A DNA stretch of 64,000 nucleotides, from positions 1 through 64,000 of the forward strand of contig NZ_SMJZ01000013.1 in NCBI RefSeq assembly GCF_004348345.1. The letters are read 5' to 3'. Origin of the DNA: Nonomuraea longispora (GTDB lineage: Bacteria; Actinomycetota; Actinomycetes; Streptosporangiales; Streptosporangiaceae). Each line of letters begins with the position of its first letter. Within the stretch, counting starts at the first letter, position 1. A program made the position numbers and the translations under genes. This document shows, one piece after another, positions 1 through 8,243 of the stretch. The notes under the pieces are model-generated. The model saw only the letters and a program-made list of their open reading frames with translations, was not told where the DNA came from and did not search any database.

Positions 1-54
1 GGCCCCCTCCCCGAGCTGCTTGACCTCGGTGTATCCGGGAGCGCTCCACCGCAT
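1..54 (-). CDS. Ser/Thr protein kinase-like protein, N-terminal 18 codons only (partial)
   Basis: Reading leftward from an ATG at 54, 18 codons are open to the window edge and end in GYTEVKQLGEGA. That looks like the start of the glycine-rich ATP loop of an actinomycete eukaryotic-type Ser/Thr kinase. A purine-rich GGGAGAGG lies just upstream (about 57-66) and serves as ribosome binding site. The rest of the gene, including the catalytic loop, lies outside the window, so the kinase call rests on the first residues alone. Confidence 0.5.
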   Translation of the reverse strand, partial: MRWSAPGYTEVKQLGEGA

Positions 55-136
55 ATGCCTCTCCCATCAGGATGGCCCACCTGATGAGACGTCTGATCAA
101 GGAGTCAGGTTTTCCAGGTGTGCCTGCTTTATGGAA

Positions 137-775
137 CTACTCCCGGGAGAGAACGTGAACGGGGATGGCGATACCTTCTGGGAGTACCGGATCGGGCTCC
201 GGTTCACCGTAGGACGTGACGATGGGCACCACCCCGGCCCACACGGGCAGTTCGTGGTCCTCCTCCTCGTCCTTCGGCGCGCCCCGCCGGATCTTGACCG
301 ACGCCTCCTCCAGCGACAGCGCGAGCACGCTCGTGGCGACCAGTTCCTTGCGCGAGGGCCGCCGGGCGTAGTCCCACTGGCCGGGCGCGAGATGTTCGGA
401 CAGCGCCCGCAGCGCCTCCATGCGCTCGTCGGGGTCCGTCACGAGCCGGGGCCGGCCGTAGATGATCGCCGAGCGGTAGTTGAAGGAGTGGTTGAAGATC
501 GAGCGGGCGAGCACGATGCCGTCGAGGTGCGTCACCGTCACGCACACCTCGCTCCCGTCGCCGGCCCGCAGGGAGCGCGCGCCGGTGGAACCGTGCAGGT
601 AGAGGGTGTCGCCGATGCGCCCGTAGCCGGTCGGCACCACCATGGGGTGGCCGTCGACGACCACGCCCAGATGGCAGACCAGAGCGGTGTCCAGCACCTC
701 GTGGAGATCGTTCCTGTCGGTGCTGCCGCGCTCCTTGGCGCGGCCGAGCCTGGTGCGTGAAGTGGTGGAGAGCAT
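137..775 (-). CDS. pyridoxamine 5'-phosphate oxidase-like FMN-binding split-barrel protein
   Basis: The protein has 212 residues. It reads as a flavin-reductase-like/PNPOx split barrel: the N-terminal half has the HLGVVVDGHPMVVPT strand pattern and the GRIGDTLYLHGS strand-turn-strand, and the middle has the NYRSAIIYGRPRLV segment seen in actinomycete 'pyridoxamine oxidase family' proteins near MocR regulators. Such proteins usually bind FMN or F420, and the actual substrate is unknown. The gene is transcribed divergently from the PdxR/MocR-type regulator at 851, with only 75 bp between them and a dyad in the gap. It is therefore the likely direct target of that regulator. The ATG at 775 has no clear Shine-Dalgarno site, so a leaderless or very short 5' leader is possible. 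Confidence 0.85.
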   Translation of the reverse strand: MLSTTSRTRLGRAKERGSTDRNDLHEVLDTALVCHLGVVVDGHPMVVPTGYGRIGDTLYLHGSTGARSLRAGDGSEVCVTVTHLDGIVLARSIFNHSFNYRSAIIYGRPRLVTDPDERMEALRALSEHLAPGQWDYARRPSRKELVATSVLALSLEEASVKIRRGAPKDEEEDHELPVWAGVVPIVTSYGEPEPDPVLPEGIAIPVHVLSRE

Positions 776-794
776 GGTTCGACCGTACGGGCGA

Positions 795-819
795 AGTGGA
801 CCTATCCTATAGGGCCACT
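795..819. promoter_or_regulatory. candidate operator: 11-3-11 inverted repeat between PNPOx-like gene and MocR-type regulator
   Basis: AGTGGACCTAT, a 3-base spacer, then ATAGGGCCACT forms an inverted repeat with 10 of 11 arm positions matched. It is centred in the 75-bp divergent gap. MocR/PdxR regulators usually bind paired sites in exactly this kind of gap and often repress themselves. The TATCCT/TATAGG core could also overlap a -10 element. Confidence 0.6.
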
Positions 820-850
820 ATCGGCCCCTTCGTAGAGACCACTTTCGCCT

Positions 851-2284
851 GTGCACACTCCGCCGTCCACCGTGGCCCGCCGACCGCAGCCTACCGCCCG
901 CACACACGTCGACCTGCCCGTATCCCTGTCACGCGACTCGGTGGAGCCGCTCACGGCGCAGCTGGCCGGCTGGCTGCGCCGTGCCATGCTCGACGGCGCC
1001 CTCGCGCCCGGTGAGCGACTGCCGTCCACGCGGGCGCTCGCGGTCCAGCTGGAGGTGAGCAGGACCGTGGTCACCGAGGCCTACCAGCAGCTGTACGCCG
1101 AGGGCTGGCTGGACGGGCGGCACGGCTCCGGCACGTACGTGGCGGACATGGACATGCCGCGCCGCCCTCGCAAGCGGCCGTCACAGGAGGCGCGCGTGCC
1201 CCCCGAGCCGTTGCCCGCGGCCGGCGTGATCGACCTCACGCCGGGCCGGCCCTGGGTGCGCGACCACGACCGGGCGGCGTGGAAGCGGGCCTGGCGCAAG
1301 GCGGCCGACCTGCCGCCAGGGGAATCGCCCGACCCCTACGGCCTGCCGCGGCTCCGTGAACTGCTCGCCGACCACCTGCGCCGGTCCAGGGGAGTGGCCG
1401 TCGGCCCCGAGAACGTCCTGGTCACCCGGGGCACCGGCAACGGGCTCGACCTGTGCTCGCTGGCGCTGCTCGGCGCGGGCGCCAGGGCGGGCGTCGAGGA
1501 TCCCGGCTACCACGTGGCCCGCACGGTCTTCGCGGCCAGGGGCGCGGAGGTGGTGCCGTGCCCGGTGGACGCCGACGGCGTCGTCGTCGACGGACTTCCC
1601 CGTGACCTGCGCGTGCTCTACACCACGCCCGCCCACCAGTACCCGCTGGGCGGCCGGCTGCCGATCCCGCGCAGGGAACGCCTGCTGGCCTGGGCCAGGA
1701 ACACCGGCGCGACGATCGTCGAGGACGACTACGACGCCGAGTTCCGCTACGACGTGGCCCCGCTGCCCGCCCTCTACGGCCTCGACCCCGAGCGGGTGGT
1801 GCTCCTGGGAACGCTCTCCAAGACCCTCACACCTGACGTCGGAGTCGGCTGGCTCGTCGGCGACCCCGCGCTCGTCGACCGCGTCGCCGGGCTGCGCCTC
1901 TCGGTGGCCGACCGCACCAGCGGCCCCGTGCAGCAGGCCGTCGCCACCCTCCTGGAGCGCGGCGACCTCGACCGGCACCTGCGCAGGATGCGCCTCGAGT
2001 ACGCGCGCCGCCGCGCACTGGTCGTCGAGCTGCTCGGGCCCGTCTGCGGGCTGCGCGGCGACACGGCGGGGTTGCACGTGCTGGCCGAGCTGCCCGAGGC
2101 CGTCGCGCCCGCCGTCGTCGAACGGGCCAGGAAGAGCGGCGTCCTGGTCGACTCCATCGAGCCCCACCACCACGGCCGTCCCCGCCTGCACGGCCTGGTC
2201 ATCGGCTACGGCTCGGCCCCGTATGCCGACCTCCGGCGCGGCTGCCGCATCCTGGCCGATCTGATCAGGCGGCTGACGGGCTGA
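851..2284 (+). CDS. MocR/PdxR-type transcriptional regulator (GntR winged helix + aminotransferase-like domain)
   Basis: The protein has 477 residues with a GTG start at 851. Residues about 20-95 form a GntR winged helix (PGERLPSTRALAVQLEVSRTVVTEAYQQL). Residues about 125-477 form a fold-type I aminotransferase domain with the PLP-lysine motif GTLSKTLTP near residue 325 and the VEDDYDAEFRY motif that contacts the cofactor. Family members sense pyridoxal phosphate or an amino compound and control vitamin B6 or amino-compound genes. The divergent split-barrel oxidase-like gene is the obvious target. The 3' end overlaps the convergent DegT-like gene by 20 bp. Confidence 0.9.
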   Translation: MHTPPSTVARRPQPTARTHVDLPVSLSRDSVEPLTAQLAGWLRRAMLDGALAPGERLPSTRALAVQLEVSRTVVTEAYQQLYAEGWLDGRHGSGTYVADMDMPRRPRKRPSQEARVPPEPLPAAGVIDLTPGRPWVRDHDRAAWKRAWRKAADLPPGESPDPYGLPRLRELLADHLRRSRGVAVGPENVLVTRGTGNGLDLCSLALLGAGARAGVEDPGYHVARTVFAARGAEVVPCPVDADGVVVDGLPRDLRVLYTTPAHQYPLGGRLPIPRRERLLAWARNTGATIVEDDYDAEFRYDVAPLPALYGLDPERVVLLGTLSKTLTPDVGVGWLVGDPALVDRVAGLRLSVADRTSGPVQQAVATLLERGDLDRHLRRMRLEYARRRALVVELLGPVCGLRGDTAGLHVLAELPEAVAPAVVERARKSGVLVDSIEPHHHGRPRLHGLVIGYGSAPYADLRRGCRILADLIRRLTG

Positions 2285-3398
2285 CAGGGCGGTCCGGAAG
2301 CCGCAGGCGGCTGAGGACGGGGAGCGCACGGGCGGCGTGCAGGGGATCGACGGGCAGCACGTTCGCCGCCCACCAGCGGGCGGGACCGGGGTGCGGCGAC
2401 GCCTCGGCGAAGGCGGGGGCGTAGTCGTCGTAGGGCGGGTCGTACAGGTAACCCGTCGCCACCCCGTGCCGCTCCAACTCGGCGATGGCCGCGTCCCTGT
2501 CGCGCACCAGCAGGGGCACGCGGAACAGCGGCTGGTCCAGATGGTCGAGCACGGCGGGCGCGACCGTGGGCAGCTCGGCCAGCCGCCGGACGCCCGCCAG
2601 GCGTCGCGCCCGCGTGCGGGGGACCTGGGCCACCCGTCTCGACTGGTACCAGCGGACGAGGTGGCCCCGGCGGCGGCGGTAGTCGTGCAGGTCGGCGCGG
2701 ACCCAGGGGTCGAACGGCGGCAGCGCGGGCGCCTGCTTGAGCGCCAGCCGCAGTCCCTCGGGGTCGAGCGGGATGCGGTAACCGTCGCGCGGCTCGTGCA
2801 GGCCGAGGGCCCGGGAGAGGGCGAGCGCGGGGCGTACGAGGTTGGTGCGGAGCGCCACCTGGCGGGCCGCGGACGTGGCGACACTCATCAGGTCGGCACG
2901 CAGGGAGCCCGGGGCCAGCAGGAGGTCGCGGGCGCGCGTCAGCGCCTCCAGGTCGGACCTGTCCTCCACGGCGAGCACGCCGCCCGAGCCGGCCCCCGCG
3001 TGCTTGGAGAGGCTGAAGACGCCCGCCTGGCCGAACGTCCCCAGCGGCCGGCCGTCGACGTGGCTCTCCAGGGCGTGGGCCACGTCCTCGATGAGGACCT
3101 TGCCGGTGAGGGCGGAGACGCGGTCGGGCAGGCCGTACAGGTTGGTAGTCAGGACGGCGTCCACACCGTCGAGATCGAGCCGTGAGACGTCGATGTTGCC
3201 GTCACGGGCGGAGAGCGGCGCGATCACCGGCCGCAGCCCGGCAGCCAGCACCAGGAACAGGATCTCGTCGGCCGAGATGGGCGACATGAGCAGTCGCTGA
3301 CCGGGCAGGCACCAGTGGCGTAATGCCAGATAGAGGCCGAGCCGGTTGGAAGGAAGCGACAGACAGTGACGACCCGTGCGCTCTGCGATCAAATTCAT
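2265..3398 (-). CDS. DegT/DnrJ/EryC1/StrS-like PLP-dependent enzyme
   Basis: The protein has 377 residues and starts at the ATG at 3398, which overlaps the stop of the upstream gene as ATGA (translational coupling). The fold-type I pattern is visible: LTTNLYGLPDR, IEDVAHALES (Asp expected to contact the pyridine nitrogen) and VFSLSKHAGAGSGG with the probable Schiff-base lysine near residue 150. The family makes amino sugars on nucleotide-activated sugars. Sequence around the lysine differs from classical sugar aminotransferases, so substrate and even reaction are uncertain. It is paired with a CelD-like acyltransferase, which suggests glycan tailoring. The 3' end overlaps the convergent MocR gene. 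Confidence 0.7.
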   Translation of the reverse strand: MNLIAERTGRHCLSLPSNRLGLYLALRHWCLPGQRLLMSPISADEILFLVLAAGLRPVIAPLSARDGNIDVSRLDLDGVDAVLTTNLYGLPDRVSALTGKVLIEDVAHALESHVDGRPLGTFGQAGVFSLSKHAGAGSGGVLAVEDRSDLEALTRARDLLLAPGSLRADLMSVATSAARQVALRTNLVRPALALSRALGLHEPRDGYRIPLDPEGLRLALKQAPALPPFDPWVRADLHDYRRRRGHLVRWYQSRRVAQVPRTRARRLAGVRRLAELPTVAPAVLDHLDQPLFRVPLLVRDRDAAIAELERHGVATGYLYDPPYDDYAPAFAEASPHPGPARWWAANVLPVDPLHAARALPVLSRLRLPDRPVSPSAA

Positions 3399-4477
3399 CC
3401 TTGTAGGACAGTACGCAGCTTTCCATAGGTTTTCAACGCCTTGTCGGCCGTCTTGAGCAAGATCGGGTTGGCCATCACCGCGGCGCGTGTCCTGCGCGCG
3501 GGCACCCGCAACAGCCAGTGCACCCCCGCCGACGCGCCGGCCCTGGCCACGCGCCCCTCGGCCACCTGCAACTCGCCGGTCTTCAGCTTGTCTTTGTACT
3601 CCTTCTGGCCCCGGCCCATGTCGATGACGCGGATGCCGGACCCGGCGGCGCGCTCGGCCATCGCCAGGTGGTGGATGAGGCCAGGGGAGTATTTGGCGAA
3701 GCGCGGGTCGTAGGCGGGGAACCAGCCGACCAGCGTGGTGCTCGTGCGCAGCCCGAAGTGCCCGGCCACCGGCTGGTCGTCGGCGTAGACCATGTCGAGC
3801 ACCCCGGCGAAGCTGTCCGACCGGGTGGCCAGCAGCCGCTCGACCAGCTCCACGATCCACCGCTGGGAGAAGCGGTCGGTGCGGCCCGTGCGACGGTATT
3901 GGTCGGTCTTCCAGCCGAGCAGCGTGCGCAGCGGCGCCACGTCGGCGGTCGCGTAGTCGTGGCGGATCTTCCCGGCCTCGCGTTCCAGCTTGCGCGCCTT
4001 GGCCAGAGTTGTTTTGTACGTCTTGCCGGAGTGCTGCCTCAGGAACTCGGTGTAGCGCTCGTAGCCCTCGCTCAGGTCGATGATCGGCGACGGGTGCCGC
4101 TCGTGCCGGGAGTCGAGCAGCGGCTGCCCGGCCACCAGGTGGTCGAACTCGTAGACCGACAACCCGCAGTTCTTGATCAGCCGGCGGGGGTCGAGCTCGA
4201 GGTCCTTGACGTGGACGATGCCCTGCGCGTCGGTGAGCCCGGCGGCCACGGGCTTGCCGATGCCCAGCGGATGCCGCTCGAAGGGGAAGAACCCGACGAT
4301 CTCCGGGCCGTCGTGCAGCACGGCCACGCGGACGACGTCGCGTACCTCGCCGACCGTGATCGTGAACTCGGGCGACAGGAACGGATTGTCGAAGACGGTG
4401 CCGGGCTCCTGCAGGCTCCGCCACCGATCGATCTCGGGCTCTCCCAGCTCACGAGGCAGGGCAAGGGTGACGCGCAT
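3395..4477 (-). CDS. CelD/BcsL-like GNAT acyltransferase (copy 1)
   Basis: The protein has 360 residues and begins with MRVTLALPRELGE after a GGAG ribosome binding site. It has two GNAT-like halves: an N-terminal half with NPFLSPEF and VGFFPFERHPLGIGKP, and a C-terminal acetyltransferase core with DDQPVAGHFGLRT, WFPAYDPRFAKYSPG and IDMGRGQKEYKDKLKTG. This architecture belongs to the CelD (cellulose biosynthesis)/FemAB-like acetyltransferase family, which modifies exopolysaccharides or peptides with acyl groups. A close paralogue lies at 15829-16956 in the polysaccharide operon. The gene is coupled by ATGA overlap to the DegT-like gene. The donor and acceptor cannot be read from sequence. Confidence 0.75.
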   Translation of the reverse strand: MRVTLALPRELGEPEIDRWRSLQEPGTVFDNPFLSPEFTITVGEVRDVVRVAVLHDGPEIVGFFPFERHPLGIGKPVAAGLTDAQGIVHVKDLELDPRRLIKNCGLSVYEFDHLVAGQPLLDSRHERHPSPIIDLSEGYERYTEFLRQHSGKTYKTTLAKARKLEREAGKIRHDYATADVAPLRTLLGWKTDQYRRTGRTDRFSQRWIVELVERLLATRSDSFAGVLDMVYADDQPVAGHFGLRTSTTLVGWFPAYDPRFAKYSPGLIHHLAMAERAAGSGIRVIDMGRGQKEYKDKLKTGELQVAEGRVARAGASAGVHWLLRVPARRTRAAVMANPILLKTADKALKTYGKLRTVLQG

Positions 4478-4527
4478 GGTCTCCTACTGTGTGCTGCCAC
4501 TCTCTGTCCAGCGTCTGGGCAGACGTA

Positions 4528-4541
4528 TACCCCCCAGGGTA
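4528..4541. promoter_or_regulatory. GC-rich dyad TACCC-CCCA-GGGTA in a divergent promoter region
   Basis: A 5-4-5 inverted repeat lies in the 152-bp gap between the divergent GNAT (start 4477) and phosphotransferase (start 4630) genes. It resembles the TACCC...GGGTA core of CsoR-type operators, but no metal-related gene or CsoR gene is nearby, so only the dyad itself is supported. Confidence 0.3.
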
Positions 4542-4629
4542 AAGGATCTCAGCTCTTGGCGGATCGCCCCTGCTCTGGAACGTTACGCAACTCTCAGCTG
4601 GCATTCAGCACCGAATGAGGTTCTAATGT

Positions 4630-5661
4630 GTGTTCATGACCGTACCTGGCATCGACCGTCCCAGCCTGGTCGCGTGGATGGGCCGGAACCTGCCCGACGC
4701 CGGCGAGCCCCTGTCCGTCTCGCTGATCCCGGGTGGACGGTCGAACCTGACGTATCTGGTCGAGGCCCGCGACCGCCGGCTGGTTCTGCGCCGGCCGCCG
4801 CTCGGTCACGTGCTGCCCACCGCCCACGACATGCGGCGCGAGTTCCGGGTCATCTCGGCGCTCGCGCCGACGCCCGTGCCGGTGCCGGGTCCGGTAGCGT
4901 TCTGCGCCGACGAGGACGTGCTCGGGGCGCCGTTCTACCTCATGGAGCACGTGCCGGGCGTTGCCGTGCGGACCAGGGAAGAGCTCGGCGAGCACACGCC
5001 TGAGCAGGCGCGGCGGCTGTCGGAGCGGCTGGCCGAGGTGCTGGCCGCCATCCACGCAGTCGACTACCGCGAGGTCGGGCTGGCCGGCTTCGGGCGGCCG
5101 GAGGGTTACCTGGCCAGGCAGCTCGACCGGTGGGGCCAGCAGTGGGAGCGCTCGAAGACGGCGGAGTCGCCGGAGTACGACCGGCTCGTCGGCCGGTTGC
5201 GTGAGCGGCTGCCCGCCGAGTCGGCCGGCACGCTGGTGCACGGCGACTACCGGCTCGACAACACGCTGATCACGATGGGGGAGCTCGAGATCGCGGCCGT
5301 GGTCGACTGGGAGATGTCCACCCTCGGTGATCCGCTGGCCGACCTGGGGCTCACGCTGACGTACTGGCACGACGCCGGGGACGACGAGCGGGCGGGGATC
5401 CCGGTGGCGGGCGACGTGACGGTGGCGCCCGGGTTCATGAACGCGGCCGAGTTCGCGAGCCACTACATCAAGGCATCAGGTCGGGATATTTCGGATCTCG
5501 GGTTCTATGTGGCCTTCGGCAACTTCAAGCTGGCGGTCATCGTGGAGGGTATCCACGCCCGCTTCCGGCAAGGTAAGACCGTGGGAGAGGGATTCGACCG
5601 CATCGGCTCCGCCGTACCCACGCTGATCGCTCGCGCCCACCGCATGCTCGACCAGCACTGA
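4630..5661 (+). CDS. phosphotransferase family protein (APH/ACAD10-like kinase fold)
   Basis: The protein has 343 residues. The kinase-like fold is visible: nucleotide-binding GGRSNLTYLVE near residue 30, lysine-equivalent RRLVLRRPP, the catalytic loop LVHGDYRLDNTLI near residue 205, and the metal-binding VVDWEMSTLGDPLADLG near 225. The LGDPLADLGL pattern is typical of the ACAD10/11-like branch, which phosphorylates hydroxyacyl-CoA-type substrates, rather than of aminoglycoside resistance enzymes. GAGG at 4617-4620 favours the GTG at 4630 over the ATG at 4636. The SDR gene follows 73 bp downstream on the same strand and may be co-transcribed. Confidence 0.85.
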   Translation: MFMTVPGIDRPSLVAWMGRNLPDAGEPLSVSLIPGGRSNLTYLVEARDRRLVLRRPPLGHVLPTAHDMRREFRVISALAPTPVPVPGPVAFCADEDVLGAPFYLMEHVPGVAVRTREELGEHTPEQARRLSERLAEVLAAIHAVDYREVGLAGFGRPEGYLARQLDRWGQQWERSKTAESPEYDRLVGRLRERLPAESAGTLVHGDYRLDNTLITMGELEIAAVVDWEMSTLGDPLADLGLTLTYWHDAGDDERAGIPVAGDVTVAPGFMNAAEFASHYIKASGRDISDLGFYVAFGNFKLAVIVEGIHARFRQGKTVGEGFDRIGSAVPTLIARAHRMLDQH

Positions 5662-5734
5662 CCGCCCCGAGCCCGGCAGACCCTGAGACGCTCGACCAGC
5701 CTGGACCCACGGTTTCGACCCCGCAAGGAGCGCC

Positions 5735-6493
5735 ATGAGCACAGTTGCACTGATCACCGGAGCGGCCAGTGGCATCGGAGCCGCCGTGGCACGCCGACTG
5801 GCGGCCGGCGGGGTCAAATGCGTGCTCGTCGACCGCGACGGCGAGGGCGCGGAACGCCTGGGCAAGGAGGTCGGCGGCGTCTGGCTGGAGGCCGACGTCA
5901 GCCACGAGGAGGCCTCGCTCGAGGCCGTCGCGCTGGCCGAGCGGCAGTACGGCCGGCTCGACCTGGTCCACCTCAACGCCGGCGTCAGCGGGCGGGTGGA
6001 CCTGACCGACTTCGACGCCGAACGTTACCGCCAGGTGGTCGGCGTGAACGTGGACGGCGTCGTCTTCGGCGTCCGGGCCGGCGTCCCGCTCCTCGCCCGT
6101 TCCGGTGGCGGCGCCATCGTGGCGACCGCGTCCCTGGCCGGGCTCGTGGCCTTCTCCGGCGACCCCGTCTACACGATGACCAAGCACGCCGTCGTCGGCC
6201 TCGTCAGGGCGCTGGCCGAGCCGCTGGCCGCCCGGAACATCCGCATCGGCGCCGTGTGCCCCGGCTTCACCGACACGCCGCTGGTCGCCGAAACACGAGA
6301 GATGTTCGTCAACGCCGGCTTCCCTCTGCTCACCGCCGACGACGTGGCCGCCGCCGTCGAGTCCGCCTTCTACGCGGAGACCCCGGGCACCCTGCTCATC
6401 GTCCAGCCCGGTAGGCAGCCGGTCCCCTACCGCTATGCCGGGGTGCCCGGCCCGGCCGGCGGTCAGCGGCCACCGCGTGCTGCTGACGAATAG
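5735..6493 (+). CDS. short-chain dehydrogenase/reductase
   Basis: The protein has 252 residues. The N-terminal nucleotide-binding motif TGAASGIG lies near residue 8, the NAG motif (LNAGVSG) near 80, a serine in ATASLAG near 130, and the catalytic YTMTK near 145-149. Together these show a complete classical SDR. The residue after the second strand is Asp (VDRDG), which favours NAD(H). An AAGGAG ribosome binding site precedes the ATG. It follows the phosphotransferase gene, so a joint role in hydroxy-acid or fatty-acid-like metabolism is plausible but unproven. Confidence 0.9.
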   Translation: MSTVALITGAASGIGAAVARRLAAGGVKCVLVDRDGEGAERLGKEVGGVWLEADVSHEEASLEAVALAERQYGRLDLVHLNAGVSGRVDLTDFDAERYRQVVGVNVDGVVFGVRAGVPLLARSGGGAIVATASLAGLVAFSGDPVYTMTKHAVVGLVRALAEPLAARNIRIGAVCPGFTDTPLVAETREMFVNAGFPLLTADDVAAAVESAFYAETPGTLLIVQPGRQPVPYRYAGVPGPAGGQRPPRAADE

Positions 6494-6593
6494 CGATTTG
6501 TGAGCGAGACGATTAGCCTCATCAGGCCGGTGCTGCGTCCGGCCTTTCTGTATGGTCGCCCCTTGCGGGGCACGTCTGGATGAGGAGCGTTCA

Positions 6594-7982
6594 GTGATTC
6601 CGACCGATGGCCGTCATGCGCGCCGACGCTCGCCGTGGCCGATCGCCCTTGGAGCAGGCATCCTCGCGGTCGTCCTCGTGGCGGGCATCATGGTCTACGC
6701 CTCACTCACGTCCGGGGAGCGCAGCGAGTTCAGCGGCGCCGAGGTCGCCACGACGGTGCCCAGCGAGCCGGCACCCAAGCTGGACAAGCCGCCCGCGCTG
6801 GCCAACTGGCCGCGCTGGGGCGTCACGCACACGCAATACAGTGTCGACAACGAGCCCGAGCAGGTCCAGGACCAGGCCAAGGGCCTGCTCGGCCGGGTGC
6901 CGATGGTGCAGAACCAGCACATCATGGGCTGGGGAGTCGGCAACCCCGAGCCGAGCCCGGGGCAGGTCAACTTCCGCGACCTCGACCGGCGGCTGACCTT
7001 CATCGCGTCGTCGCGAGGGATGCCGGTGATCACGCTGTGCTGCGCGCCCGACTGGATGAAGGGCGGCAGGGCCGGGCGCACCGACTGGAGCAAGAACCAC
7101 ACCGTCGCCCCCGAGCCCGAGCACTACGACGACTTCGCCGAGCTCGCCGTCAAGGTCGCCAAGCAGTATCCGACCGTCAAGCACTACATGGTCTGGAACG
7201 AGTTCAAGGGCTTCTGGGACCCGACCACCAACAAGTGGGACGCCAAGGCGTACACCGAGCTGTACAACAAGGTCTACACGGCCTTGAAGAAGGTGAGCGC
7301 CGACATCAAGGTCGGCGGCCCGTACGTCCCGATCGAGAGCAACGCGAACCCCCAGGAGCCCTCCGAGCTCACCGGCCCCTGGGGAAGCGTCGACCAGCGC
7401 GCGCTCGACGCCATCCAGTACTGGATCGACAACAAGCAGGGCGCCGACTTCATCGTGGTCGACGGCGCGTCGATGACCACCGACAAAGACAACATCCCCG
7501 ACGACTTCGGTGCCCAGGCAAAGTTCAGCGCCATCACCTCGTGGCTGCGGCAGAAGAGCGGCGACCTGCCGGTGTGGTGGGCGGAGTGGTACGTCGAGCC
7601 GGAGAACTCCGGCTGGAGCGAGGAGCAGCGCACGGCGGTGCAGGCGACGGCGCTGATGGAGTTCGCCACGAGCGGCGTCACTACGGCGCTGTACTGGAAC
7701 CCGCAGCAGAAGGACGAAACCGGGTGCCCAGGCTGCCTGTGGGCGCCGAAGGTGGGCGGCGAGATGCCGATGGCCGGCCTGCTGAGCGGGTTCACCAAGT
7801 GGTTCCCCGCCGGGGTCGAGGTCACCAAGGTCCCCACCTCCGACCAGCGGATCAGAGCCATCGGCCAGGAGCGCCAGGTCGTCATGGTGAACACGTCCGG
7901 CGAAGCGGTCAACGCGACCGTCGACGGCAAGCGGGTCACCCTGCGGCCGTACGAGATCAAGTGGGCCGGCCGGGGCATGTGA
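6594..7982 (+). CDS. membrane-anchored clan-A glycoside hydrolase (GH39/xylosidase-like)
   Basis: The protein has 462 residues from the GTG at 6594, which has GAGGAG six bases upstream; an upstream in-frame GTG lacks such a site. A short basic N-terminus (RHARRRS) precedes one transmembrane helix at about 15-38, so the catalytic domain should be outside the cell. The clan-A TIM-barrel signature is present: the acid/base in YMVWNEFKGFWD near residue 200 and a candidate nucleophile in WWAEWYVEPENSG near 335. Such enzymes often lie beside exopolysaccharide export genes and trim or degrade the polymer. This one converges on the polysaccharide operon ending at 8244. Substrate unknown. Confidence 0.75.
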   Translation: MIPTDGRHARRRSPWPIALGAGILAVVLVAGIMVYASLTSGERSEFSGAEVATTVPSEPAPKLDKPPALANWPRWGVTHTQYSVDNEPEQVQDQAKGLLGRVPMVQNQHIMGWGVGNPEPSPGQVNFRDLDRRLTFIASSRGMPVITLCCAPDWMKGGRAGRTDWSKNHTVAPEPEHYDDFAELAVKVAKQYPTVKHYMVWNEFKGFWDPTTNKWDAKAYTELYNKVYTALKKVSADIKVGGPYVPIESNANPQEPSELTGPWGSVDQRALDAIQYWIDNKQGADFIVVDGASMTTDKDNIPDDFGAQAKFSAITSWLRQKSGDLPVWWAEWYVEPENSGWSEEQRTAVQATALMEFATSGVTTALYWNPQQKDETGCPGCLWAPKVGGEMPMAGLLSGFTKWFPAGVEVTKVPTSDQRIRAIGQERQVVMVNTSGEAVNATVDGKRVTLRPYEIKWAGRGM

Positions 7983-8205
7983 AGCACCGGACGACAGCAC
8001 GCCCACCGGATGGCCGCCGCTACCGCGTCGTGGCCCCCCACCAGCGCGGGTGCGGTGAGACCGACGTGCCGCCGCGGGTGACCGGCTGACACGATCGACA
8101 ACGCGGCAGCCACTCGACCGGCCCGCCGAGCCACGAGCGGCTGAAGCGGACCGGCCGGTGGAGCGACAGCAGCGCCGGACCCACGGCGCGCACGTCGTCA
8201 GGACC
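7983..8205. other. intergenic region, no gene seen
   Basis: The gap between the convergent glycoside hydrolase and the polysaccharide operon contains no credible reading frame or repeat apart from the dyad that follows it. Confidence 0.6.
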
Positions 8206-8241
8206 TCCCGGGGAACAGCAGACGGCGTGGGTTCCCCGGGA
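8206..8241. terminator. bidirectional terminator-like hairpin at end of polysaccharide operon
   Basis: TCCCGGGGAAC (8206-8216) and GTTCCCCGGGA (8231-8241) form a perfect 11-bp inverted repeat with a 14-base loop. It ends just before the stop codon of the minus-strand gene at 8244 and lies between convergent genes. There is no T-run, which is common for actinomycete terminators. Confidence 0.65.
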
Positions 8242-8243
8242 TT

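Noticed and set aside
1181-2884. Long minus-strand open frame (567 codons) across the MocR gene
   Set aside because: It is antisense to a clear regulator gene, has an Arg/Ala/Pro-rich composition typical of GC-driven false frames, and shows no motifs.
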